A stretch of 64,000 nucleotides of DNA, taken from positions 23,813 through 87,812 of the forward strand of contig CAWKOH010000014.1 of the NCBI GenBank assembly GCA_963851245.1. The letters run 5' to 3'. The notes under the pieces are model-generated. The model was not told the DNA's origin, made no database searches, and was given only the letters and a program-made list of their open reading frames with translations. Both the position numbers and the translations under genes were made by a program. Shown here one piece after another: positions 39,243-48,567 of the stretch. The stretch is from CAWKOH01 sp963851245. GTDB lineage: Bacteria; Actinomycetota; Acidimicrobiia; Acidimicrobiales; Palsa-688. Each line of letters opens with the position of its first letter. Positions within the stretch are counted from its first letter, which is position 1.

Positions 39243-39275
39243 TCATCCACAGACTGTGGCTAAAGGTGTGGACAG
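39243..39275. other. Cluster of three DnaA-box-like sequences
   Basis: TCATCCACA (39243-39251), TGTGGCTAA (39255-39263, inverse of TTAGCCACA) and TGTGGACAG (39267-39275) lie in the gap after parB. The first two differ from TTATCCACA by one base, the third by two. No coding sequence is seen in 39198-39319. Confidence 0.4.
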
Positions 39276-39319
39276 CCCCGCCGGCGGGGGGATCCCGGCG
39301 GGACTGACCGTGATTCGGG

Positions 39320-39652
39320 TCACAGGTAGGCGTGCAGCTCCTGCATTAGTTGACCCTTGCCCTTGGCACCCACGATCCGAACTTGAGGCTCGCCATCCTT
39401 GAAGAGGATCATGGTTGGGATACTCATCACATCGAACCGCTGAGCCAGCTCGAGGTTCTCGTCGATGTTGATCTTGCCGACCCGGAGCTTGCCCTGCTGT
39501 TCGACGGCGATCTCGTCGAGGATAGGCGCCACCATCTTGCACGGCCCGCACCACTCGGCCCAGAAGTCCACCAGGACCGGTTCGGTCGCGGACTTGATCT
39601 CCTCGTCGAATGTTTGATCCGTGAGGGTCAACTCGTGCTGGGCCACAATCAT
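39320..39652 (-). CDS. trxA: Thioredoxin
   Basis: 110 residues with the active site WAEWCGPCKMVAP, the cis-Pro loop VMSIPTMILFKDGE and the usual Trx length. It reduces protein disulfides using electrons from the neighbouring TrxB. Unlike in mycobacteria the two genes are separated by 446 bp, so trxA probably has its own promoter. Confidence 0.95.
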   Translation of the reverse strand: MIVAQHELTLTDQTFDEEIKSATEPVLVDFWAEWCGPCKMVAPILDEIAVEQQGKLRVGKINIDENLELAQRFDVMSIPTMILFKDGEPQVRIVGAKGKGQLMQELHAYL

Positions 39653-40098
39653 CGCCTTCCTCTAGGGCCTCGAGACCGTCCCGAAGGCCTTCGTGCTATT
39701 CAACAAGGTGAGCCGGGTTCCCATTCCGAATCACCACGCAGACGGCCTTCTGAGTTCCCCGCCGAAATCGCGCCGTCGGGGAGCCATTGCCTCCTGGTCG
39801 GCGGGATTGAGAGTTGCCGGCGCCGATCCCGCCGGATGTCCCGTTTGCACGCCGCCCAGGGTGCCTGCCAGCGGGGCTCCAGAACCCATTCGGAGTCGCC
39901 CGTTGGGACGCCACCCCTGTTTGACCAAGATCGATCGGCCCACATTCGTGGGCTAGAACTCATCTAATTGCCACTGAAATCAAGGAAGCGTAGTGAAACT
40001 ATCCTATAACATACGGCAGTGCAACCACCCCACGCGCCGGCCGCGCCGGCGACACCTCAACCCGCGAACGGCTCGAAGCGCCCGGATGGCGAACTGCG
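39653..40098. other. Non-coding gap between trxA and trxB
   Basis: No convincing gene is present. Open frames here have skewed composition and no family resemblance. The stretch 39966-40018 is markedly A+T-rich for this genome (ATCCTATAACATACGG) and could hold the trxA promoter, read on the minus strand with a TATAGGAT-like -10. The remainder shows nothing recognisable. Confidence 0.4.
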
Positions 40099-41091
40099 CT
40101 ACGCCACCTGCGCTTCGTGCCTGGTCGCCTCCAGCCACCGCTCAGCGTCTATCGCGGCCATACAGCCCGTGCCGGCGGCGGTGACAGCCTGCCGGTAAGT
40201 GTGATCCTGGACATCCCCACAGGCGAATACCCCGGGCACGTTGGTCGTGGTGGACCCCACCGCGGTGACCAGGTACCCCGCTTCATCCATATCGAGCAGG
40301 CCGGCGAAGACATCCGTGTTGGGCACATGCCCGATGGCAACGAAAACCCCGGTGACCGGCAGATAAGACTCTGCTCCGGTAATCACATTACGTAAATGGA
40401 CACCTTCAACTTTGCCTGCACCGGCGATGTCAGTAACGACGGAATCCCATACAAATTTGATCCGCGGATTCTTGAAAGCCCGATCCTGCATGATCTTGCT
40501 GGCTCGAAGCTCCTTGCGCCGGTGGATGATGGTGACCGTCTCCCCGAACTTGGTGAGAAAAATAGCTTCCTCGAGCGCGGAATCACCACCCCCTACAACC
40601 GCAATGTCCTGGCCCCGGAAGAAGAACCCGTCGCAGGTCGCACAGGTCGAAACGCCCTTGCTGAGAAGCTTTTCCTCGGCGGGAAGGCCCAGCATCAACG
40701 ATCGGGCGCCCGTGGCGACGATGACCGACCGGGCCAAGTGCTCCACCTCTTTGCCGGTCGAAGGATCAGGCGCCCACACCTTGAACGGCGGGCTAGAGAA
40801 ATCGACCCTTTCAGCCTTTGTCGTAAGGAATTCGGCACCAAAGCGGGCGGCCTGACTCCGCATATTGCCCATTAGTTCGGGACCGGCCAAACCCTCGATG
40901 AACCCGGGAAAATTCTCGATCTCCGAGGTGAGCATCAGCTGCCCACCGGGTTGATCACTCGTCGACGAGGGATAACCCTCTATGACCAAAGGGGCCAGGT
41001 TGGCTCGGGCCGCATATATTGCCGCCGTCAAGCCCGCGGGACCGGACCCGATGATGATCACGTCCCGCACCGCTCCGTTCGTTTCACCCAT
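40099..41091 (-). CDS. trxB: Thioredoxin-disulfide reductase
   Basis: 330 residues from an ATG at 41089-41091. The FAD-binding DVIIIGSGPAGLTAAIYAAR, the redox-active pair CATCDG, the NADPH-binding VVGGGDSALEEAIFLTKFG and the C-terminal GVFACGDVQDHTYRQA are all present. It transfers electrons from NADPH to thioredoxin. The start lies 6 nt from the stop of the upstream membrane-protein gene, so the two are probably one operon. Confidence 0.96.
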   Translation of the reverse strand: MGETNGAVRDVIIIGSGPAGLTAAIYAARANLAPLVIEGYPSSTSDQPGGQLMLTSEIENFPGFIEGLAGPELMGNMRSQAARFGAEFLTTKAERVDFSSPPFKVWAPDPSTGKEVEHLARSVIVATGARSLMLGLPAEEKLLSKGVSTCATCDGFFFRGQDIAVVGGGDSALEEAIFLTKFGETVTIIHRRKELRASKIMQDRAFKNPRIKFVWDSVVTDIAGAGKVEGVHLRNVITGAESYLPVTGVFVAIGHVPNTDVFAGLLDMDEAGYLVTAVGSTTTNVPGVFACGDVQDHTYRQAVTAAGTGCMAAIDAERWLEATRHEAQVA

Positions 41092-41096
41092 CCCAG

Positions 41097-41426
41097 TTAC
41101 ACCTCTCTCGGGCGCCTCAGCCGCCATACCAACGCCCCGGCGCCCAGGAATATTGCCGAAACGATGGCGTCGGCCACCCACACCCGGCGGGCCAGGGGAT
41201 GGATCGGGAGATACACGTAGAGGACGCGCATCAGCCCGATAATCACGAGGACGAGGGTCACCAGGACCAGGACGAGGACCACGATTCCGTAGACGAGCCC
41301 TCGGGCGACCTGGGTAGCCGGAACGGTCGTCTTGTCCCGCACCGTGTCGACAACCGATTCGATTCGGTCCGCAACCGGTACGGTCCAGTCGTAAGGGTCG
41401 CTCTGGACCGGCGCATTGGTCGCCAT
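41097..41426 (-). CDS. Small membrane protein, probable phage-holin-like/phosphatase-type helper of unknown function
   Basis: 109 residues from an ATG at 41424-41426. A hydrophilic start (MATNAPVQSDPYDWTVPVAD) is followed by an amphipathic helix, a long helix (GLVYGIVVLVLVLVTLVLVI), a short loop and a second helix (VADAIVSAIFLGAGALVW), then RLRRPREV. Two-helix proteins of this size occur upstream of trxB in actinobacteria. I do not recognise a characterised family. It lies between the kinase and trxB on the same strand. Confidence 0.7.
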   Translation of the reverse strand: MATNAPVQSDPYDWTVPVADRIESVVDTVRDKTTVPATQVARGLVYGIVVLVLVLVTLVLVIIGLMRVLYVYLPIHPLARRVWVADAIVSAIFLGAGALVWRLRRPREV

Positions 41427-41543
41427 GGAGATCAGCCTATCCACCCGCCGGGCCGGCGTCCGAAGTGGCTGCCATCCGGTCCACGCGAGCTCGCCCGACG
41501 CCGCGGCCGACCGGTACGACCCGGCGCCCGTACTGGCCGTCTG

Positions 41544-43289
41544 TCAGGTGACCGACAGCTCTTGGATGACCGTCTGGTTCGCCGGGCCCAGATTCGTCAA
41601 CCAGAACAGGACGTATTGGCCCCGATGCCCGCCCAGGTCGAACTTGGTGGTCCTGCCGGCGACATCGCTTTGGGAGGCAACAGGTTGGCCCCAAGCGGAC
41701 AACGGTTGACCCGAAGATACCTGCGTTGACGACACGAACACCTCGGCCGCCCACCCGCTGCTCGGCGACGTGACAGTCAAATCGTGGACCGGAGCGGACT
41801 GAGCCAGGCTCATCGACAGCCCGATGCCGGAGTACAGGTTGCCGAAGGTGGAGTTCGGGTACCTGTCTGTGGACCAGTATGTGGCCGGGTTGCCGTCGAT
41901 GGTCAGCTTCGCCGCGGCCGGATTGTCGGGCGGCCGGCCGTTGTTCATGTAGACGTTCACTGACGAGATCTGAGCGGCGGCCACGTGCGAGGAAGGCGCC
42001 GTGGCGGGCGAACTCGGAGGGGATGAACCCGGGGTGGAGAAAAGCAGCACGGCGGCGAAGATCGCCCCGATCAGGATCAGGGCCGCCACCACCGCCCCTG
42101 CGACGCGGCCGGTGCGCCGAAAACCGCCGCGGGATACGGTGTCCAGCTCGTCAGTGGCCCGCGGCCGCGGCGGCGCCGCCGGACCAGGCACAACACGGGG
42201 GATGCTCGGGTAGACAGCGGTGTTCTGGCCGCCGGCGGGCACGGGGGACCGCGGCACAGGCACGGTGCCGTCCCGCTCGACCACCGGTTGAGGCCCCGGC
42301 CGCGGCGCGGGGCGAGGGGCAAGGGGAGGCCCCGGCTCCACCCGGCGACCCCATCCCCTGACGCCGGGGACCGGAGCGGGACGGTTGTCGCGCCCGGGCG
42401 GCCTCAGGCCGCCGATCGAAGGCGACAGCGGGCCGAGGGCGTCGAGCCTCTGGCGCAGCACGACAGCCGATGGCACCCGGCGTTTCGGGTCCTTGGCCAG
42501 AAGATCGGACACCAGCCGGTCCAGCTCAGGGGGAACGCCGCGGACGCTCGCCGAGACCTTCGGGACCCGGTTGTTGAGGTGGGCCATGGCCGTGGCCAGA
42601 TCTGTGTCTCCGACGAACGGCGGCTTGCCGACCAGCATCTCGTAGAAGACCACGCCGAGCGAGTAGAGGTCGGCCCGAGCGTCGGGATCCTCACCCTTGA
42701 TCTGCTCCGGGCTGACGTACTTCGGGGTGCCCAGAACGGTGCCGGTGCGGGTCAGGTCCGTTCCTACGCCGGCGCTGGCTTTGGCGATCCCGAAATCTGT
42801 GACCTTCACTCGCATCCCGCCCATCTCGTCCTCGATGAGCAGGACGTTGGCGGGCTTGATGTCCCGGTGCACCAGGCCGGCCTGGTGAGCGTGCACCAGG
42901 GCGTCCGCTATCTGGCGGGCCACGGCCACCGCCTGCCAGGGTTCGAGCCGGCTCTGCTCGCTCAGTAACTGGCGCAGCGTGCGACCCTTGACCAGTTCCA
43001 TAACGATGTACGCGGTCCCGTTATCGATCCCGGTGTCGAACGTGGAGACCACGCCGGGATGGGCCAGCCGGGCCGCCGTCACTGCCTCCCGGCGAAAACG
43101 TTCGAGGAACACTTCGTCCGTCGCCAGGTGCGGTTGCAGGACCTTGACAGCCACCGGACGGCTCAGAATCTCATCGTGCGCCTCCCACACCTCGGCCATG
43201 CCGCCGCGAGCGATCGGCACCTCGAGCCGGTACCTCCCGCCGAGGGTTCGCCCGGCGTTTATCGGGGTTGTCTGGTCGAACCCGGGCAC
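41544..43289 (-). CDS. Membrane Ser/Thr protein kinase with extracellular discoidin-like domain (MviN C-terminal-module homologue)
   Basis: 581 residues. The intracellular kinase spans residues about 15-270 with all catalytic elements: ARGGMAEVWEA, VAVKVLQ, VHRDIKPANVLL, DFGIAKA, GTPKYVSPEQ and DLYSLGVVFYEML. A Pro/Arg-rich linker of about 110 residues leads to one helix (AGAVVAALILIGAIFAAVLL, near 400). An outer galactose-binding/discoidin-like domain follows (NNGRPPDNPAAAKLTIDGNP, TYWSTDRY, GIGLSMSLAQ, ending TVIQELSVT). In mycobacteria this kinase-helix-discoidin unit is the C-terminal half of MviN/MurJ, where the kinase is a pseudokinase. Here it is free-standing and looks active. The phosphorylated form may recruit FhaA. 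Confidence 0.88.
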   Translation of the reverse strand: MPGFDQTTPINAGRTLGGRYRLEVPIARGGMAEVWEAHDEILSRPVAVKVLQPHLATDEVFLERFRREAVTAARLAHPGVVSTFDTGIDNGTAYIVMELVKGRTLRQLLSEQSRLEPWQAVAVARQIADALVHAHQAGLVHRDIKPANVLLIEDEMGGMRVKVTDFGIAKASAGVGTDLTRTGTVLGTPKYVSPEQIKGEDPDARADLYSLGVVFYEMLVGKPPFVGDTDLATAMAHLNNRVPKVSASVRGVPPELDRLVSDLLAKDPKRRVPSAVVLRQRLDALGPLSPSIGGLRPPGRDNRPAPVPGVRGWGRRVEPGPPLAPRPAPRPGPQPVVERDGTVPVPRSPVPAGGQNTAVYPSIPRVVPGPAAPPRPRATDELDTVSRGGFRRTGRVAGAVVAALILIGAIFAAVLLFSTPGSSPPSSPATAPSSHVAAAQISSVNVYMNNGRPPDNPAAAKLTIDGNPATYWSTDRYPNSTFGNLYSGIGLSMSLAQSAPVHDLTVTSPSSGWAAEVFVSSTQVSSGQPLSAWGQPVASQSDVAGRTTKFDLGGHRGQYVLFWLTNLGPANQTVIQELSVT

Positions 43290-43327
43290 GACCTAACAGG
43301 CTAGTGGCGTACCCTCGCCGCGCCGGA

Positions 43328-44188
43328 TCAGTCCGAAGGGGTTCGGGTCGTGAGCGGCATCCAGGCGGCCCCGATCGCCCCTGGTCCAGCGTGGGTACCG
43401 ATAACCGGTCCGACATCACCCAGCAGTGTCTTTTCCGAAGGGTGAACGCCCTCGAGCATGGCGAGGAAGTCGTCGAGATCGGGCGCATCGGCCGCGAAGA
43501 CCGCCAGCCGCGATATGGGCCCAGCTGAGCGCACCTTGTCGGCGAGGTACCGCAACGACTTCGACCGGGTCCGCTGTTGCGATTCCTTCTCCACCACCCC
43601 GTCTCGCACCTCGACGACCGGCTTTATCGAGAGCATGGACCCGAGCAGGGCCTGGGCCCCGCCGATCCGGCCGCCCTTCTTGAGGTTCTCGAGCGTGTCG
43701 ATAGCCCCGTAGAGCTTTATCTGACGGGCGGCCGCCTGAGCTGCTGCCTCCACCTCGTCCAGGTTCCCCCCCCTGGCCGCCCGCTCGGCCGCGTCGATGG
43801 TGATCAGGCCTTGAGCCAGCGTGACGCTCCGTGAGTCCACGACCCGAACGGGCAGGCTGCCGTCCAGGGCACTGGCCGCCTGGCGGGCCGCCTGGATCGT
43901 CGCCGACATCTTCGAGGACAGGCTCACGCAAACGACTCCATCGGCCCCCTCCACCGCCATCCTCTCGAAGGCCTCCTGGAACTGGCCGGGTGAGGGGGCC
44001 GACGTCTCGGGCAGCCCGTCGAAGGTGCTGCAGCGGGACCAGAACTCCTTGGTCGACAGCTCGACCCGGTCGATGAACTCCTCGGACCCGAACCGGATTC
44101 GCAACGGCACCAACCCGATTCCCAGCTCGGCCAGCAACTCGTCGGGCAAGTCGGATGCGGTATCGGTTACGACTCTGATGCCAGCCAC
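43328..44188 (-). CDS. DegV-family fatty-acid-binding protein
   Basis: 286 residues with the DegV start IRVVTDTASDLPDELLAELG, VPLRIRFGSEEF, the ligand motif TSAPSPGQFQEAFE, VCVSLSSKMSATIQAARQAA, VRVVDSRSVTLAQGL and KGGRIGGAQALLGS. DegV/FakB proteins hold a fatty acid for phosphorylation by FakA. No fakA gene is in the window. Located between the kinase and the DUF6049 gene, all on the minus strand. Confidence 0.93.
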   Translation of the reverse strand: MAGIRVVTDTASDLPDELLAELGIGLVPLRIRFGSEEFIDRVELSTKEFWSRCSTFDGLPETSAPSPGQFQEAFERMAVEGADGVVCVSLSSKMSATIQAARQAASALDGSLPVRVVDSRSVTLAQGLITIDAAERAARGGNLDEVEAAAQAAARQIKLYGAIDTLENLKKGGRIGGAQALLGSMLSIKPVVEVRDGVVEKESQQRTRSKSLRYLADKVRSAGPISRLAVFAADAPDLDDFLAMLEGVHPSEKTLLGDVGPVIGTHAGPGAIGAAWMPLTTRTPSD

Positions 44189-44274
44189 GGTCTGCGCCTA
44201 CCTGTTCTCTTCCTTGGAGTGCCCGGGTGATCCGTTTCGACCCTGCCGGTACTCGAATAGTGACAAATGGCCGC

Positions 44275-46539
44275 TCACCGGTCCAGACCGTGCTGGTCGT
44301 ACTCCGGCGGAGGCCTGGTAAAGAAGTCGTCGACCACCGGATCGCCGCTCATCGCAGTGGCCTCCACCGGCCCGTCCGTGCCGTCGTCCCCACCTGGCTC
44401 GACCGGGGCGGGCACCAACCGCCGGGCCCTCCGCCCGCGGCGGAGGTCACGCACCCACCACACGGCCAATGACACCACCGCCAGCACTATGACCACCACG
44501 CCTACCCCGGAGATCGCCGTGCTTCGCACCGTGGTCAGGTCTCGGGCCAGCACCATCGAACCGTCAGGCGATACGAGGGCCACGTCGAGCGGGAACACCC
44601 CCGATGATCGGGTCTGCACGGGGATCTTCAAGGTGGTGTTCTGGCTGGTGAGGACCAGCTGACACACCTCGCTGGTCGGAGTCGGTACCGAGCACCTGCC
44701 GTTGGGCGGGTCGAAGGGCTGAAAGAGTAGGCGCTGGCTGGTGAGTTGGAGTTCGACGTGGACCTTGAGCGACCGCTTCAGGAGGACGGTCAGAGGAATC
44801 TCGGCCTTGGTCGAAGTCAGGGTGATGGAGGATGACCCCGGCAGGACCACCTGGTCGAACACCTGCCCTGACGTCTTGGCCACCGAACCGAGCAGGGCGT
44901 TCCGCTCGGCTTCGGTCACGTCGATGGACTCCGACACCAGCACTTGCTGTTGGAGGGTCGCAGCCAGCGCCACATTCGTGGGCAGGATCGCCGACGTTGC
45001 TGACGCCTGGCGGCGGGCGGCCCGGATTTGGCCGGCATCCCCCGACAGGCTCGGGGTGGACGCCGGAGAGCTGGCCGGCGAATTTGTCGCCGTAGAACTG
45101 CTTGGGGCGGAGGTGGAGCCAGTTGAGGCGTTGTTCGATCCCGACGTAGAGGAGGCCAGCTGGCGGACGATGGGCGCCGTCGACACCTGTTTGAAGAGGG
45201 ATGACACCGTCACCGAAGCCAGCAGCGGGTGACCCTGGAGGCCGTCGAGGAGGGTGGAGACGAAGGTCGGGTCGGCGGACCACCCCGGGGGCGGCAGGGC
45301 CACCACGCCACGCGTGATACCGGGTGTCTCGAGTTGGATCATGGCCAGCTCGGCCAGCAACTGGTTGGCCGCCAGGACCGGTGGCTCCCGCCTCACGAAG
45401 TCGGCCGTGATCTGGGTGTCCGCCCCGTACACCGTGAGATTGGGGCTGCCGGGCACGGAGAGGCCGGTGGGGCGGGCCAAGGTGGTCTCGGTTACGGAAG
45501 GGGGAAGAGGGCTGAGTTCGGAGTCGGGAACGATCAGGCGGGTGGCGCCGGTTCCCACCAGAGTGGATACCGTGGTCGCGTCAACCGGGCCGTTGACAAC
45601 CCAGGTCGACTTCGACGGCGCCGAACCGAAGGCGCGGGCCAGGGTTTGGGCCCCGGCGATCATCTGCTCATTCACCTCGCCGCCCAGACCCGAGGCTTCC
45701 ATATCGCTTATCGACACCGTGACGTACGGACTGGGCAGGGCCGCGTCGGGGCCGCCGGCTACCGCCGTGTTCAGCGCGGCCGCGGTGGCCTGATCGGCCG
45801 CGTTGCCCGTCTTCAGCGCCGCCACCGTTTGTGGAGTGACCTCGAGGTTCACGGTCACGCCGCCGGCCCCTTCGATCTGGCCCGCCAGGGTGCTCAAACG
45901 GCTGGCCTCGCTGGCGGTCGGGGCGCCTACCTGCCCGTCGCTGTTGACGGTCGGCGAAGTGTGGAACGGAATCACCAGGGCCACTGACAGGCGGGGCAGG
46001 TTGGTCGCCGACGGAGGCCCGGTTGCGTAGACCAGGAAGGTCGTCAGCGGGTCGTCGACCGGGAGCCCGTTCCGGTTGTACAGGCCGACCTGGATGGGGT
46101 ACACCCCGCTGCCGATGGTGGCGTTGAACGTGGGGATGGTGCTCCCCGCCGGCGCGGCCTGGTTGACGGGAATGCTCAGGTCCACCCCGCCGGCCGGATC
46201 GGACTGGAGCCGGGCCAAAGCGAGCGGCCCCGTCGAGTACCAGATGAACCCTTGCGGCTGCCCGTTGAGGGCCTGGTCGAAGTCGGTCCGGGTGGTCAGC
46301 CGGGTGTAGGCCTGGGCCTCCAGGTGGTCACCCGCTGGTACCCCGCCCGGAAACGCCAAGCGGAGCTGAAAGATGCCGCTCTTCTGCACCCAGGGCGTCT
46401 GGCTCAGGAGGCTGACCGGGGCCAGCCCGGTGGCGGCTCGAGCCGAGCCGGTCGGTAAGGCCGGCAGCAGCAGGGCCGCCGACAGCACTAGTGCCGCCCC
46501 GACCAGCCGGCTCCAGGTGCCGTCGCGGACGCGTTTCAC
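44275..46539 (-). CDS. DUF6049-family membrane protein
   Basis: 754 residues. A signal peptide (LVGAALVLSAALLLPALPTG) precedes a large extracytoplasmic part. A single C-terminal helix (ISGVGVVVIVLAVVSLAVWW) is followed by RDLRRGRRARRLVP. Position and layout match the DUF6049 protein that precedes mviN/murJ and sigM near pcnA in actinobacteria (Rv3909 in M. tuberculosis). The domain around LSVALVIPFHTSPTVNSDGQ resembles glycoside-hydrolase/deacetylase-like folds, but catalytic residues cannot be named. Probably a cell-wall assembly factor. Its start overlaps the GNAT stop. Confidence 0.82.
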   Translation of the reverse strand: MKRVRDGTWSRLVGAALVLSAALLLPALPTGSARAATGLAPVSLLSQTPWVQKSGIFQLRLAFPGGVPAGDHLEAQAYTRLTTRTDFDQALNGQPQGFIWYSTGPLALARLQSDPAGGVDLSIPVNQAAPAGSTIPTFNATIGSGVYPIQVGLYNRNGLPVDDPLTTFLVYATGPPSATNLPRLSVALVIPFHTSPTVNSDGQVGAPTASEASRLSTLAGQIEGAGGVTVNLEVTPQTVAALKTGNAADQATAAALNTAVAGGPDAALPSPYVTVSISDMEASGLGGEVNEQMIAGAQTLARAFGSAPSKSTWVVNGPVDATTVSTLVGTGATRLIVPDSELSPLPPSVTETTLARPTGLSVPGSPNLTVYGADTQITADFVRREPPVLAANQLLAELAMIQLETPGITRGVVALPPPGWSADPTFVSTLLDGLQGHPLLASVTVSSLFKQVSTAPIVRQLASSTSGSNNASTGSTSAPSSSTATNSPASSPASTPSLSGDAGQIRAARRQASATSAILPTNVALAATLQQQVLVSESIDVTEAERNALLGSVAKTSGQVFDQVVLPGSSSITLTSTKAEIPLTVLLKRSLKVHVELQLTSQRLLFQPFDPPNGRCSVPTPTSEVCQLVLTSQNTTLKIPVQTRSSGVFPLDVALVSPDGSMVLARDLTTVRSTAISGVGVVVIVLAVVSLAVWWVRDLRRGRRARRLVPAPVEPGGDDGTDGPVEATAMSGDPVVDDFFTRPPPEYDQHGLDR

Positions 46540-47255
46540 AGCAGGCCGGTGGCCAGGACGGAGAGCCCGATGGGCTCTTCCTTGAATCCCGTCTTGAGAT
46601 ACAGGGACAGGGCGGCGTCGTTGCCCACCTGGGTGTTGACCACGGCCCGCACCACTCCGTGGCGACGCATCCAGTGGAGCCCGTCGAGTAAGAGGCGGGC
46701 GCCGGTCCCGCTGCGCTGACCATCGGGGCGCACCGCCAGACGCTGCACGAATCCCCGCCCACCCGAACGACCACAGATGGCGTAGGCGGCCGCTTCACCG
46801 GTGGGGGCCACAATCATCCGGAACCGCACCGACGGTGTGGCCCTCAGGGCGTCGAGCAGTGCGGCGGCATCGAACTGCCAGAACTCCATGAAGGCGGCTC
46901 GGTCCACGGCCAGCACCTCGGGCCGCCGCCAGTGGGGCACCCGGCGGATCGGCGGGCCGGGCGGGACCGGTGGCAACTTGTCCGACAGCTCAATGGCAAG
47001 AAGCCTCAGATGTTCCGCCACATCGAAGCCGGCGGCGAGGAAGCCGGACTGCTCGAGGGGGGACAGCGCTCCGGTCACCACCCTGGTGTAACCCTGGTGG
47101 GATAGTGTCCGGAGGCAGTGCCGCACGAAGTCCGCCGACAAGAAGGGGGCTTCAGGAACCGGGGAAATGAGGGCTACATCTTCCTCTCCCCTCCAGCGCC
47201 CGGTGCGAGCCTGTTCGCGACCCCTCCGTATGACCGCTGACGCCGGGGCGCTCAT
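46536..47255 (-). CDS. GNAT-family N-acetyltransferase
   Basis: 239 residues. The C-terminal acetyl-CoA site reads FVQRLAVRPDGQRSGTGARL, with R/Q-x-x-G-x-G/A as RSGTGA, and VNTQVGNDAALSLYLKTGFK, the typical RimI/GNAT end. The first 110 residues form an extra, degenerate GNAT-like half (HCLRTLSHQGYTRVVTGALS, LEQSGFLAAGFDV), so it may be a tandem GNAT. The substrate is unknown. It shares a 4-nt overlap with the DUF6049 gene and probably heads that operon. Confidence 0.85.
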   Translation of the reverse strand: MSAPASAVIRRGREQARTGRWRGEEDVALISPVPEAPFLSADFVRHCLRTLSHQGYTRVVTGALSPLEQSGFLAAGFDVAEHLRLLAIELSDKLPPVPPGPPIRRVPHWRRPEVLAVDRAAFMEFWQFDAAALLDALRATPSVRFRMIVAPTGEAAAYAICGRSGGRGFVQRLAVRPDGQRSGTGARLLLDGLHWMRRHGVVRAVVNTQVGNDAALSLYLKTGFKEEPIGLSVLATGLL

Positions 47256-47461
47256 GGCCGTACCGTCCGCCGGCAGATCCCACGACCTGCGACATCGGTT
47301 CGCTCAGCGAGGTCGCTCACCCGCGCCCTCCGCTTCGGAGCCGGGTAGCAGGCACCTCGACCGAAGGGCGGCGTGAGCGGGACCCCCGGCTGGCGCGCTG
47401 CTCGTTCACGGCGTCACTACGCTACTGCGCCAACTGCTTCGGTGGTCGTAGCCTCAACCCT

Positions 47462-48475
47462 GTGGCCAAGCCCAAAGTCCTGGTTGAGATGCACCCAACC
47501 TGCGCTCTGCACGACGCCGGCGCCGGCCACCCGGAGCGGCCGGCCCGCCTGGAGGCCGTCAAGAAGGGTCTCGAGCTCGCCTACCAGTCCGAGTACGCCG
47601 AGGCCGTGGTGCCCCGGCCGGCGGCCCGCCCTGAGCTGCTCCGGGTCCACCATCCCGACGTCGTCGACGCCCTGGAGGCGTTCTGCCACGCCGGTGGAGG
47701 CATGATCGATATGGACACGGGCGCGTCCGACATGTCGTGGGACGCCGCCCTGCTGGCCGCCGGCGGGGGCCTCGATGCCATCGAACGGCTCCGGGCCGGC
47801 CAAGCCGAGGCCGCCTTCGTCGCCGTGCGGCCGCCCGGTCACCACGCCACGCCCGAGCGGGCCATGGGCTTCTGCCTGCTGAACAATGTCGCCATCGCAG
47901 CCGCGTCGCTCGCCGCCGATGGAGAGCGGGTGCTAATCGTGGATTTCGACGCCCACCACGGAAACGGGACCCAAGACGCCTTCTTCGCCGACGGCCGCGT
48001 CGCTTACCTCTCCCTCCACGAATGGCCCCTCTACCCCGGCACGGGCCGTATCAGCGACCGGGGTGACGGCGACGGTTTCGGCACGACGGTCAACGTGCCC
48101 CTCCCGGCCGGCGCCACCGGCGACGTCTACCTGGCCGCCATGGACGAGGTGGTCATGCCCTTCGCCGAGCGGTTCGACCCCACGTGGCTCATCATGTCGG
48201 CTGGTTTCGACGGCCATCGCGCCGACCCCCTGACCGACCTGGGCCTCTCATCGGGCGATTTCGGCGAGATCACTTCACGCCTGTGCCCTCTGGTCCCGGT
48301 CGGGCGCCGGCTGATGGTGCTCGAGGGCGGCTATGACCTGCAAGCCCTGGCCGACTCGACCGAGGCGTGCGTCGCCGCGTTGGCGGGGGAGCGGGTCCGG
48401 CCCGAAGGACTTACCGGTGGTGGCCCGGGCCGGGAGGTCGTCGACAAGGTCCACCGGTTGAACGCGTCCCAGTAG
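47462..48475 (+). CDS. Histone deacetylase-family (AcuC/HdaH-like) Zn hydrolase
   Basis: 337 residues from a GTG at 47462. Visible are HDAGAGHPERPARLEAV, the catalytic RPPGHHATPERAMGFCLLNN, the metal ligands DFDAHHGNGTQD, SAGFDGHRADPL and the late LEGGYDLQALADS. Bacterial members deacetylate polyamines, acetoin-related substrates or acetyl-CoA synthetase. The true substrate is not evident. It is divergent from the GNAT operon across a 206-bp gap without obvious features. Confidence 0.93.
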   Translation: MAKPKVLVEMHPTCALHDAGAGHPERPARLEAVKKGLELAYQSEYAEAVVPRPAARPELLRVHHPDVVDALEAFCHAGGGMIDMDTGASDMSWDAALLAAGGGLDAIERLRAGQAEAAFVAVRPPGHHATPERAMGFCLLNNVAIAAASLAADGERVLIVDFDAHHGNGTQDAFFADGRVAYLSLHEWPLYPGTGRISDRGDGDGFGTTVNVPLPAGATGDVYLAAMDEVVMPFAERFDPTWLIMSAGFDGHRADPLTDLGLSSGDFGEITSRLCPLVPVGRRLMVLEGGYDLQALADSTEACVAALAGERVRPEGLTGGGPGREVVDKVHRLNASQ

Positions 48476-48516
48476 GAAAAAAGGGCGGCGGCCACGATGG
48501 CCGACCCCTTTTTCCC
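48476..48516 (+). terminator. Rho-independent terminator after the HDAC-like gene
   Basis: An A-run, then GGGCGGCGGCC, loop ACGAT, GGCCGACCCC and a T5 tract (48490-48514). The A-run and T-run flank the GC stem, so it could act in both directions. Confidence 0.8.
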
Positions 48517-48567
48517 CGCTGACACTTTCTGGCTAAACCGGGGCTCGGGATTGCCGATAGCTGAAAC

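Noticed and set aside
39700..39963. Small gene in the trxA-trxB gap
   Set aside because: Several overlapping frames on both strands, none with a ribosome-binding site or recognisable protein.
47256..47461. Possible T-box or other riboswitch ahead of the HDAC-like gene
   Set aside because: A GGGCGG-like stretch was noticed, but there is no conserved T-box core, specifier loop or terminator/antiterminator pair.
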